DNA of 64,000 nt, from positions 889,179-953,178 of the forward strand of contig NZ_KI912155.1 of NCBI RefSeq assembly GCF_000517125.1. The letters are read 5' to 3'. Under the pieces are notes generated by a model, which was not told the origin of the DNA, did not search any database, and saw nothing but the letters and a program-made list of their open reading frames with translations. Position numbers and translations under genes: made by a program. Source of the stretch: Arthrobacter sp. MA-N2 (GTDB lineage Bacteria > Actinomycetota > Actinomycetes > Actinomycetales > Micrococcaceae). The number at the start of each line of letters is the position of its first letter. Within the stretch, counting starts at the first letter, position 1. Positions 56,810-64,000 of this stretch are shown piece after piece.

Positions 56810-58378
56810 CTAGTGGTTGCTGACGACGGCGATCGGCTCGCCGGACACGTCGCTGTGCCGCTGGTTCTTGTCTGCGAGCAGGTAGTAGCACAACGCCCCG
56901 ATGCCGGCGCCGAAGAACCAAGCGAACGGCGCTGCGGTCTTTAGCGCGGGAAGGAAAGCGATAAGGACTGCGACGACGGCGGCCGGAACCATGGCGGCGA
57001 TCGCCCGGGGGTTGACGCCCCGCTTGTAGAAGTAGGTCCCGGAGGGATGGTCCGTGTAGAGGTCGAGGATGTTGACCTTGCCCCGACGCAGGAGCCAGTA
57101 ATCGGCCATCACGACGCCGAACAGCGGGCCGAGCAGTGCGCCGAGTCCGCCGAGGAAGTACACGATGACCAGCGGGTTGTTGTAGAGGTTCCACGGCAGG
57201 ATGATCAGGCCGATGGTTCCACTGACCCAAGCTGCCTTGCGGAAATTGAGGTGCTTGGGGAAGAGGTTGGTCAGGGCGTAGACGGGCGCCACGAAATTGG
57301 CCATGAGGTTCACTGCGATCGTCAGGATCAACAAGGCCAGGCAGGCCAGGACCAGGAAGAGCGTGTTGGGGATGCTCTGCACAATGTCCGAGGGGCTTTC
57401 GATAATCTTGCCGTTGATCTTGTACTGGCCGCCGGCCATGATCACGACAATTGCGCCGAACAGGAGCATGTTGATGGGAATGCCCCAGAAGTTGCCACGG
57501 ACAATCGACTTCCTGGATACCGAAGAACGGGTGAAGTCGCAGAAGTTCAGGACGAAAGTTCCGTAAATGGAGACCCAGAGAGCGCCGCCGGCAAAGATCG
57601 TGCGCCACATCTCGCCGCCCTCGAGGCCTTTGATGCCGGACCATTGGATGGCGCCCCCGGCCTCCGCGAACACCCAGATGGCAATGGCCAGCATCGTGGC
57701 AAGGATGATGGGCCCGGCAAAGGCTTCATACTTGCGGATCATCTCCATACCGAAGCTGACAATGACCAACTGAACAATCCAGAGCGACACGAAGGCGATC
57801 CAACCGAGGGTGGACAATCCCAGGATCGAGTTGGCATCCATGTCCTTCAGTCCGGGGAACATGGCGACGAGCATGACGCGGAGTACTACGGAGGCGAGAT
57901 AGGTCTGAATTCCGAACCATGCGATGGCTACGGCGCCGCGGACCAGACTGGCCAGCTGCGCCCCGCGGATACCGAAGCTGATCCGGCTCATCACGGGGAA
58001 GGGGACTCCGGTTTTCTGGCCCATGAATCCGGAGAAGGTCAGGAGTGTGAACAGCAAAACCGCACCGATGCCGAGGGCAACGAGGATTTGCCATCCACCC
58101 AGGCCAAGGGAAAAGAGCCCGATGGCGAATGCATAGTTGCCAAGGCTGTGGACGTCATTGGCCCAGAGGGTGAAGATGCTGTAGCTGGTCCAGCGCCTCC
58201 CCTCCTTCTTCGTGGGCGCAAGGTCGAGGTTGTACAGGCTGGGGCTGATGGTCCTGCCTGCTGCGACGGAGGCTACCTCGCAAAGTGTTTCATTTCCTAC
58301 TGAGGGATGGACGGAGCTGCCTGGCAGCGCGGTCTGCTCCGGGGCCGTGGTGACGCCGACTGGGGGAGTCGCTTGCAT
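56810..58378 (-). CDS. NCS1-family nucleobase/hydantoin/allantoin permease
   Basis: 522 residues, twelve membrane helices. NCS1 marks: SPSLYNLDLAPTKKEGRRW (about 47), VPFPVMSRISFGIRGAQ (about 125), FNLxDFTR-like NFCDFTRSS (about 290), and FGVVMADYWLLRRG (about 440). ATG has GGAG at 7 bp. Likely imports the substrate of the racemase/SDR genes downstream. Exact ligand cannot be told from sequence. Confidence 0.9.
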   Translation of the reverse strand: MQATPPVGVTTAPEQTALPGSSVHPSVGNETLCEVASVAAGRTISPSLYNLDLAPTKKEGRRWTSYSIFTLWANDVHSLGNYAFAIGLFSLGLGGWQILVALGIGAVLLFTLLTFSGFMGQKTGVPFPVMSRISFGIRGAQLASLVRGAVAIAWFGIQTYLASVVLRVMLVAMFPGLKDMDANSILGLSTLGWIAFVSLWIVQLVIVSFGMEMIRKYEAFAGPIILATMLAIAIWVFAEAGGAIQWSGIKGLEGGEMWRTIFAGGALWVSIYGTFVLNFCDFTRSSVSRKSIVRGNFWGIPINMLLFGAIVVIMAGGQYKINGKIIESPSDIVQSIPNTLFLVLACLALLILTIAVNLMANFVAPVYALTNLFPKHLNFRKAAWVSGTIGLIILPWNLYNNPLVIVYFLGGLGALLGPLFGVVMADYWLLRRGKVNILDLYTDHPSGTYFYKRGVNPRAIAAMVPAAVVAVLIAFLPALKTAAPFAWFFGAGIGALCYYLLADKNQRHSDVSGEPIAVVSNH

Positions 58379-58456
58379 CGTGGATCTCCACTTCTTTGTG
58401 GTGCTGCAACTAGGCTTCCGAGACACTGCGAGAGGGAATAAAGCTTTTCGTATCGT

Positions 58457-58484
58457 GGAATCTAGTTATTGAATAGTGGAATAA
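58457..58484. promoter_or_regulatory. Direct-repeat motif upstream of the NCS1 permease
   Basis: GGAATCTA - 12 bases - TGGAATAA, 79-106 bp before the start. Matches the dctA motif in sequence, spacing and position. Confidence 0.5.
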
Positions 58485-58624
58485 CTGTATGAGCTACGTC
58501 ACCATTGGTCAAGGGCTCCGCGGCCGACGGCGGTCACAAACGGCAGCCTGGCGCCGAAAAGCCTTGCGGGCACTCGCCTCCGTAACGACAGATTGACGCT
58601 GAGCAAGCCCGTGGCTAATCTCAA

Positions 58625-58657
58625 ATTACAGAATTTTATTCTCACATTACGAAATTT
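58625..58657. promoter_or_regulatory. Direct-repeat motif upstream of aceE
   Basis: ATTACAGAATTT and ATTACGAAATTT as direct repeats exactly 21 bp apart, 64-96 bp before the aceE start. Same period as the dctA and permease motifs but different in base sequence. The AT-rich site stands out in the GC-rich surroundings. Confidence 0.5.
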
Positions 58658-58720
58658 CCATGTCGTTTCAGCGAGCACTACAGTGCAAGCGCCCAGACAT
58701 TCAATGAAGAGAGGTTGGAC

Positions 58721-61477
58721 GTGGCTGCAGGAGAAGAGACCTCACACATCCTTAGCGGGTTGACTTCCCAGCTGCCTGATCGTGATCCGGAAGAGACTGC
58801 CGAGTGGGTTGAGTCTTTGGATGCGTTGATCAGGGAGCAGGGCACGGAGCGGGCGCAGTTCATCATGCGTAGCCTGCTTCAGCGGGCGGGTTCGCAGTCG
58901 GTCGGGGTACCGATGGTCACGACGACTGATTACGTGAACACGATCCCGGCGGACCAGGAACCGCAGTTCCCGGGCAACGAGGAATTCGAGCGACGGTACC
59001 GGGCGTACATGCGCTGGAACGCGGCCGTGATGGTGCACCGGGCGCAGCGGGCCGATATCGGGGTCGGCGGGCATATCTCGACCTATGCCGGTGCCGCGAC
59101 CTTGTACGAGGTCGGTTTCAATCATTTCTTCCGCGGCAAGGACCACCCCGGCGGCGGAGACCAGGTCTTCTTCCAAGGACACGCGTCCCCGGGCATGTAC
59201 GCCCGGGCGTTCATGGAAGGCCGGCTCACGGAAGAGGACCTGAACGGGTTCCGGCAGGAAAAGTCCAAACAAGGCCACGCCCTTTCCTCCTACCCCCACC
59301 CGCGCCTGATGCCCGCGTTCTGGGAATTCCCCACCGTGTCCATGGGGATCGGCCCGATGAACGCGATCTACCAGGCCCAGTCCAACCGCTACCTGCACGA
59401 CCGCGGCCTGAAAGACACCAGTGACCAGCAGGTCTGGGCGTTCCTGGGCGACGGGGAAATGGACGAGCCCGAGTCCCGCGGCCTGCTCCAGCTCGCCGCG
59501 AACGAGAACCTGGACAACCTGAACTTCGTGATCAACTGCAACCTCCAGCGCCTGGACGGACCGGTCCGGGGCAACGGGAAGATCATGCAGGAACTGGAAG
59601 CATTCTTCCGCGGCGCGGGCTGGAACGTGATCAAGGTCGTCTGGGGCCGGGAATGGGACGCCCTCCTGGCCAAGGACACCGACGGGTCCTTGGTGAAGAT
59701 CATGAACGAAACCGTCGACGGGGACTACCAGACCTACAAGGCCGAGTCCGGCGGGTTCGTCCGCGAACACTTCTTCGGCAAGACCCCGGCCACCAAGGAC
59801 ATGGTCGCGGACCTGGACGACGAACAGATCTGGAACCTCAAACGCGGCGGCCACGACTACCGCAAGGTCTACGCCGCGTACAAGGCCGCGACCGAATTCA
59901 AGGGCAAACCCACCGTGATCCTGGCCAAGACCGTCAAGGGCTACGGACTCGGACCCCACTTCGAAGGCCGCAACGCGACCCACCAGATGAAGAAACTCAC
60001 CATGGAAGACCTCAAAGCCTTCCGGGACCACCTGCGCATCCCCATCACCGACGAACAACTCGACACCGACCTCTACCGGCCCCCGTACTACCACCCCGGC
60101 CCCGACGCCCCGGAAATCCGGTACATGATGGAACGCCGCGCCGCCCTGGGCGGGCCCGTGCCCGAACGCCGCCACACCCACACCCCCGTCACCCTGCCCG
60201 AGGCCACCTCCTACGACGTCGCCAAACGCGGCTCCGGCAAACAACAAGCCGCCACCACCATGGCCTTCGTGAGGCTCCTGAAAGACCTCATGCGGGACAA
60301 GAACTTCGGGAAACGCTTCGTCCCGGTCGTCCCGGACGAATCACGCACCTTCGGCATGGACGCGTTCTTCCCCACCGCGAAAATCTACAACCCCAAGGGC
60401 CAGAACTACCTCTCCGTGGACCGGGACCTCGTCCTGGCCTACAAGGAATCCCCCATGGGACAACTCATCCACCCCGGCATCAACGAAGCCGGCGCCGTCG
60501 CCGCGTTCACCGCCGCCGGCACCGCCTACGCCACCCACGGCGAACCCCTCGTGCCGATCTACGTGTTCTACTCCATGTTCGGCTTCCAACGCACCGGCGA
60601 CGCCTTCTGGGCCGCCGCGGACCAAATGACCCGCGGCTTCATCATCGGCGCCACCGCAGGACGGACCACCCTCACCGGCGAAGGACTCCAACACGCCGAC
60701 GGCCACTCCCCCATCCTGGCCTCCACCAACCCCGCCGTCCGCACCTACGACCCCGCCTACGGCTACGAAATCGGCCACATCATCCGCCACGGACTCGAAA
60801 CCATGTACGGACCGGACTCCCAAGACCGCAACCTCATGTACTACCTCACCGTCTACAACGAACCCATCAACCAACCCGCGGAACCGGAAAACCTCGACAC
60901 CGAAGGCCTCCTCAAAGGCATCTACCTCCTCTCCCCCGCGGAACCAACACAACAACACAACAACCGGCCCCGCGCCCACATCCTGGCCTCCGGCGTCTCC
61001 GTCCCCTGGGCCATCGAAGCCCAACACATCCTCGCCACCGACTGGGCAGTCTCAGCCGACGTCTGGTCCGTGACCTCCTGGAACGAACTCCGACGCGACG
61101 GACTCGCCGCCGAAGAACACGCCTTCCTGAACCCCGGCGAAGAACCCCGCACCCCCTTCCTGACCCAACAACTCGCCAACGCCACCGGACCCGTCATCGC
61201 CGTCACCGACTACATGAAAGCCGTCCCCGACCAAATCCGCCAATTCATCCCCAACGAATTCGCCTCCCTCGGCGCCGACGGCTTCGGCTTCTCCGACACC
61301 CGCCAAGCCGCCCGCCGCTACTTCAAAAACGACACCCACTCCATCGTCACCAAAACCCTCCAACTCCTCGCCGCCAGAGGCGAAGTCGACCCGAGCGCGC
61401 CGTCGTACGCCATTGACCGGTACAAGTTGCTGGACGTCACCGCCGGAACCACCGGCGGGGCAGGGGGCGAAAGCTAG
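58721..61477 (+). CDS. aceE: Pyruvate dehydrogenase E1, homodimeric
   Basis: 918 residues, thiamine-diphosphate E1 decarboxylating pyruvate in the pyruvate dehydrogenase complex. [20 protein letters not shown] (about 108), ThDP motif [12 protein letters not shown] ... NFVINCN (about 245-275), [16 protein letters not shown] [12 protein letters not shown], and pyrimidine-domain segments [22 protein letters not shown] and [15 protein letters not shown] [14 protein letters not shown] chosen with AGAGG at 6 bp. The 3' half has extreme C/A-ending codon bias. Confidence 0.96.
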   Translation: MAAGEETSHILSGLTSQLPDRDPEETAEWVESLDALIREQGTERAQFIMRSLLQRAGSQSVGVPMVTTTDYVNTIPADQEPQFPGNEEFERRYRAYMRWNAAVMVHRAQRADIGVGGHISTYAGAATLYEVGFNHFFRGKDHPGGGDQVFFQGHASPGMYARAFMEGRLTEEDLNGFRQEKSKQGHALSSYPHPRLMPAFWEFPTVSMGIGPMNAIYQAQSNRYLHDRGLKDTSDQQVWAFLGDGEMDEPESRGLLQLAANENLDNLNFVINCNLQRLDGPVRGNGKIMQELEAFFRGAGWNVIKVVWGREWDALLAKDTDGSLVKIMNETVDGDYQTYKAESGGFVREHFFGKTPATKDMVADLDDEQIWNLKRGGHDYRKVYAAYKAATEFKGKPTVILAKTVKGYGLGPHFEGRNATHQMKKLTMEDLKAFRDHLRIPITDEQLDTDLYRPPYYHPGPDAPEIRYMMERRAALGGPVPERRHTHTPVTLPEATSYDVAKRGSGKQQAATTMAFVRLLKDLMRDKNFGKRFVPVVPDESRTFGMDAFFPTAKIYNPKGQNYLSVDRDLVLAYKESPMGQLIHPGINEAGAVAAFTAAGTAYATHGEPLVPIYVFYSMFGFQRTGDAFWAAADQMTRGFIIGATAGRTTLTGEGLQHADGHSPILASTNPAVRTYDPAYGYEIGHIIRHGLETMYGPDSQDRNLMYYLTVYNEPINQPAEPENLDTEGLLKGIYLLSPAEPTQQHNNRPRAHILASGVSVPWAIEAQHILATDWAVSADVWSVTSWNELRRDGLAAEEHAFLNPGEEPRTPFLTQQLANATGPVIAVTDYMKAVPDQIRQFIPNEFASLGADGFGFSDTRQAARRYFKNDTHSIVTKTLQLLAARGEVDPSAPSYAIDRYKLLDVTAGTTGGAGGES

Positions 61478-61489
61478 GACGCAGCAATA

Positions 61490-61531
61490 AAAAATCGGCG
61501 GTGGCGCCCTATGAGCGCCACCGCCGATTTT
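61490..61531. terminator. Bidirectional terminator, aceE / YegP-like
   Basis: Arms AATCGGCGGTGGCGC / GCGCCACCGCCGATT around a short loop, flanked by AAAAA and TTTGTTA. Ends both aceE and the convergent YegP-like gene. Confidence 0.92.
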
Positions 61532-61532
61532 G

Positions 61533-61727
61533 TTATTGCGCTCCGAGCGAGCGGTGATCCACCACGAATCCTGTGGCGGCATTCTCCCTGACTGCATGGA
61601 TTCCGGCCACGAGGGCCGCGATATCCGGGAACTTGGGCGACACCGCCACTACGGTTCCATCATCGGCTTTGAGCCGGAATCGAAAGGATTGCTCCCCTGT
61701 TGCCAAGATTTCGAAAATGCCAGACAT
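61533..61727 (-). CDS. YegP/DUF1508 family small protein (copy 2)
   Basis: 64 residues from MSGIFEILATG with AGAGGG before the ATG. One DUF1508 unit: FRFRLKADDGTVVAVSPKFP and GIHAVRENAATGFVVDH. About half identical by eye to copy 1 near 16.6 kb. Role unknown. Confidence 0.88.
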   Translation of the reverse strand: MSGIFEILATGEQSFRFRLKADDGTVVAVSPKFPDIAALVAGIHAVRENAATGFVVDHRSLGAQ

Positions 61728-61917
61728 AAACCCTCTTTCCACCGCGGATGCCTCGTTGCATCCCTTCCGATGACCACTGACTCTCGTAAAGTCCCTAAGA
61801 GAATATCCGGCATGGGAGTGTCCCAGAAGGCCTACCCACGGGTAATATTCAACCTTTATCGGTAGACGTATCTCGGAAAGAAAAGTAAGGTCAGAGGCCC
61901 ATGGATAGGGTGAACCC

Positions 61918-62574
61918 ATGAACGTTACCAGCCCCGCCTCCACCACCGGTGTGCTGTTGGCCGGGGGCGCAGGGACGCGCTTGGGCCTGGGTCCCAAAGC
62001 CTTGCTGCCGTACCGCGGCCACACCTTGGTGGAGGTACTTGCCAAGACCTTGCTCGACGGCGGTTGCCATGAGGTAGTGGTGGTGCTTGGAGCCGGAGCC
62101 GAGGAAGTCCGTCGCGCCACGGACTTGGCGAAGTACCTCGTGGTCGACAACCCGGAGTGGGCGTCCGGCATGGCCGGCTCGTTCCGGACAGGTCTTGCCG
62201 CTGCGGCCGACGGCCACAACGTCCTGGTGGCGTTGGTGGACCAGCCCGGGGTGACCCCCGCCGTCGTCGCCCGGCTGTTGGCCGCACACCGACCCGGCCG
62301 CGTGACAGCAGCGGGATACCCGGAAGCCGGCGCTGCGGAATCCGCGTTCGAGAGTGGCCATACCGCGAAACTCCGGCGCGGCCATCCCTTGATCATCGAC
62401 GCGGCCCTTCGCGCCGAGGTGGCCGGGTCCGCAGTCGGGGACGCGGGAGCGCGGCGCTTCCTCACAGCGCACCCCGGTTTGGTGGATGTCGTGGACTGCA
62501 GCGACCTCGCCGACGGAGCGGACGTGGACACGAAGGACCAGCTGCGCCTCCTCAGCGACCAGCCACCCAACTAA
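61918..62574 (+). CDS. MobA-like nucleotidyltransferase (molybdenum cofactor)
   Basis: 218 residues. NTP-transferase signature GVLLAGGAGTRLGLGPKALL (about 11), VALVDQPGVTPAVVARLL (about 100, acidic metal site), and a C-terminal VDTKDQLRLL. Family members add CMP or GMP to molybdopterin (MocA/MobA); the adjacent convergent gene is a molybdenum hydroxylase, supporting MocA-like CTP use. The last residues and stop are inside a dispersed repeat. Confidence 0.87.
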   Translation: MNVTSPASTTGVLLAGGAGTRLGLGPKALLPYRGHTLVEVLAKTLLDGGCHEVVVVLGAGAEEVRRATDLAKYLVVDNPEWASGMAGSFRTGLAAAADGHNVLVALVDQPGVTPAVVARLLAAHRPGRVTAAGYPEAGAAESAFESGHTAKLRRGHPLIIDAALRAEVAGSAVGDAGARRFLTAHPGLVDVVDCSDLADGADVDTKDQLRLLSDQPPN

Positions 62575-62631
62575 CTAGCAGTTGTTGTCGCTAAAACCCC
62601 TCAAAACGACGTTAAATGCGAGTTAGTTGGG
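62566..62631. repeat. Dispersed palindromic repeat, family 1, copy D
   Basis: 66-bp palindrome CCCAACTAACTAGCAG...GCGAGTTAGTTGGG. Both convergent genes end inside it: the stop of the MobA-like gene is at 62572-62574 and that of the molybdenum hydroxylase at 62612-62614. Confidence 0.9.
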
Positions 62632-64000
62632 TGGGGGCGGCGTCCTTGAGCGCCAGATAGATCTTGTCCCGGGCGATGGGGAGCGAGGCGAACCTCACCC
62701 CGGTGGCGTTCCGGATCGCGTTGGCCAGTGCGGGTGCCACGGGGTTGAACGGACTCTCGCTCATGGACTTCGCACCGAGCGGCCCCATCCGGTCGTTCGT
62801 TGCCGCAAAATAGACCTCGCTGCGTGGCACGTCCGCGAAAGAAGGAATGTGATACTGCCGGAGGATGTCGGTGGTGACCTTGCCAGCGTCGTTCACGCGG
62901 ACTTCCTCGTACAGGGCGACACCCAGCGCTTGGGCGATCCCGCCTTCGATCTGACCACGGCATTGCCGCGGATTGACCACGACGCCGGCATCGGCCGCCT
63001 GCACGCTTTGCAGGATCCGTAGCTCCCCCGTGCCGGTGTTCACGGCCACCCGGAACCCGTGGACGTTGAACGCGACCGAACGTGGGGTGCCTCCCCAACG
63101 GCCCTCAGTGGCGAGTTCCATGCCCTGCTGTTGCGCGGCGTCGAACACCTCCTTCAGCGTCACGAGCCGCTCACCGCAGCGCACCGCAGATTCCTCAAGC
63201 ACACAGTCTGCCTCCGCAACACCCGCGAGCGCGGCCGCCGCAGCCCGGATCCGGAGTGCGAGCTCCTGCGCCGCGAGGAGGGTGGCCTGGCCAGCCACCA
63301 CAGTGCCAGCGGAGCCGAACGCGCCGGTATCGTGTTCCACGAGGTCCGTGTCGGACTGGCGCACGGCCACCTGCGAAGCGCCGGTGCAAAGGGCCGTCGC
63401 GGCCAGTTGGGCGTGGACCGTGGTGGTGCCGTTGCCGAACTCGGCGGTCCCGACGGCGGCGTCGAACGTGCCGTCCGGAAGGAGCCTGAGGCGCGTGTGG
63501 GCGAAGTGGCCGCGCGGCGGAACGGTATCGATCATGGACAGCGCGGAGCCGACGCCGGTGACCCACCCCGGGCCGAAGTTGTCCAGGCCGGCGTCCCGGT
63601 AGCGTTTCTCGCCCCGCTCGAGCGCATCACGGACCAACGCCACGCACTGGTCCAGGCCGTAGCTGCCGTAAAAGACGTCCTCTTCCGGTTCCGGGTTGGT
63701 GGAGAGCATATGGTCACCGGGCCGGACCATGTTCTTGAGGCGGAAGTCCAGCGGATCCATGCCGATTCCAACAGCGAGCTCGTCCACGGCGGATTCGATC
63801 GCGAAGATCATCTGGCTCAAGCCGTAACCGCGGAAGGCCCCGGCCGGAACGGTGTTGGTGTAAACAGCCTGTGCGTCCACCTTCTTGTTCGCGCAGTTGT
63901 AGACAGCCAAGGACTCCCCGCAACCGTGGAACATGACTCCGGGCGCATGGTTTCCGTACGCCCCCGTGTTGGTGACCACGTCCAACTGCAGCGCCGTCAG
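62612..64000 (-). CDS. Xanthine dehydrogenase-family molybdopterin subunit (5' end outside window)
   Basis: 463 codons visible; the N-terminal part lies beyond the right edge. Large-subunit motifs: TVPAGAFRGYGLSQMIFAIE (conserved Arg-Gly loop), FRLKNMVRPGD, GTAEFGNGTTTVHAQLAATAL, DAGVVVNPRQCRGQIEGGIAQALG (cofactor-binding), and GAKSMSESPFNPVAPALANAI with the catalytic Glu. Oxidises purines or related heterocycles; fits purine use with the NCS1 permease, but the exact substrate is open. The final residues PTQLTRI come from the repeat. Confidence 0.92.
   Translation of the reverse strand: MTALQLDVVTNTGAYGNHAPGVMFHGCGESLAVYNCANKKVDAQAVYTNTVPAGAFRGYGLSQMIFAIESAVDELAVGIGMDPLDFRLKNMVRPGDHMLSTNPEPEEDVFYGSYGLDQCVALVRDALERGEKRYRDAGLDNFGPGWVTGVGSALSMIDTVPPRGHFAHTRLRLLPDGTFDAAVGTAEFGNGTTTVHAQLAATALCTGASQVAVRQSDTDLVEHDTGAFGSAGTVVAGQATLLAAQELALRIRAAAAALAGVAEADCVLEESAVRCGERLVTLKEVFDAAQQQGMELATEGRWGGTPRSVAFNVHGFRVAVNTGTGELRILQSVQAADAGVVVNPRQCRGQIEGGIAQALGVALYEEVRVNDAGKVTTDILRQYHIPSFADVPRSEVYFAATNDRMGPLGAKSMSESPFNPVAPALANAIRNATGVRFASLPIARDKIYLALKDAAPTQLTRI

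Noticed and set aside
59653..61416. Long Arg/Pro/His-rich open frame inside aceE
   Set aside because: Alternative frame of a strongly codon-biased gene; no ribosome site or protein-like composition.

Overview
The window is a contiguous piece of a high-GC Gram-positive chromosome. I read it as Arthrobacter-like (family Micrococcaceae, Actinomycetota). The basis is the high GC with C/G-ending codons, the actinobacterial 'helicase/secretion neighbourhood' (topA, DUF1998 helicase, Ssd/TadA/TadB/TadC/DUF4244/TadE), a MarP-type periplasmic protease beside a GlxR/Crp-like regulator and PonA, and E1 pyruvate dehydrogenase of the single-chain AceE type. The genus is an inference from gene content; no rRNA gene is present.

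Layout. 1-20 kb is mostly conserved core: 5' part of topA (left edge), an ArsR-type regulator, a SAM methyltransferase, trhO, a GNAT protein and the DUF1998 helicase, then the minus-strand Tad pilus/secretion operon (ssd-tadA-tadB-tadC, then DUF4244 pilin-tadE-tadE-like), a PolA-like polymerase, a CHAD protein, a YegP-like protein, a Nudix hydrolase with nth, and acs at 19.9 kb. 22.1-28.8 kb is an accessory island: a daptide-type RiPP biosynthetic cluster on the minus strand (recognition protein, methyltransferase, aminotransferase, dehydrogenase, two short precursor peptides ending in Thr, a frame-disrupted small membrane protein, an intramembrane metalloprotease). Its upstream side is bounded by an insertion sequence (28.9-30.3 kb) and a Tn3 transposase remnant. 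30.7-45.4 kb returns to chromosomal functions: GH42 beta-galactosidase plus DeoR regulator, aroQ, marP, crp, Nudix/RidA/DUF4177, ponA with a phosphoesterase, and a heterodimeric ABC exporter.

At 45.5-47.6 kb, next to tRNA-Pro(CGG), a small secreted peptide made of four near-identical IGNWPDP repeats is encoded divergently from an XRE-HTH/TPR regulator. This is the arrangement of RRNPP-type peptide signalling systems and is the most striking, apparently undescribed element here. 47.6-64 kb holds purC/purD, a membrane-anchored molybdopterin oxidoreductase, an asparaginase, a C4-dicarboxylate transporter, a short-chain dehydrogenase/racemase/NCS1 permease set, aceE, a second YegP-like gene, a MobA-like nucleotidyltransferase and the 3' part of a xanthine dehydrogenase-type molybdenum subunit (right edge).

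Two families of dispersed palindromic intergenic repeats (four copies of a ~66-bp hairpin; three clusters based on a GGACAT...ATGTCC hairpin) decorate the chromosome. A direct-repeat motif with 21-bp spacing sits at similar distances upstream of dctA and the NCS1 permease, and a looser version precedes aceE. All identifications were made by reading the sequence; no database search was run.
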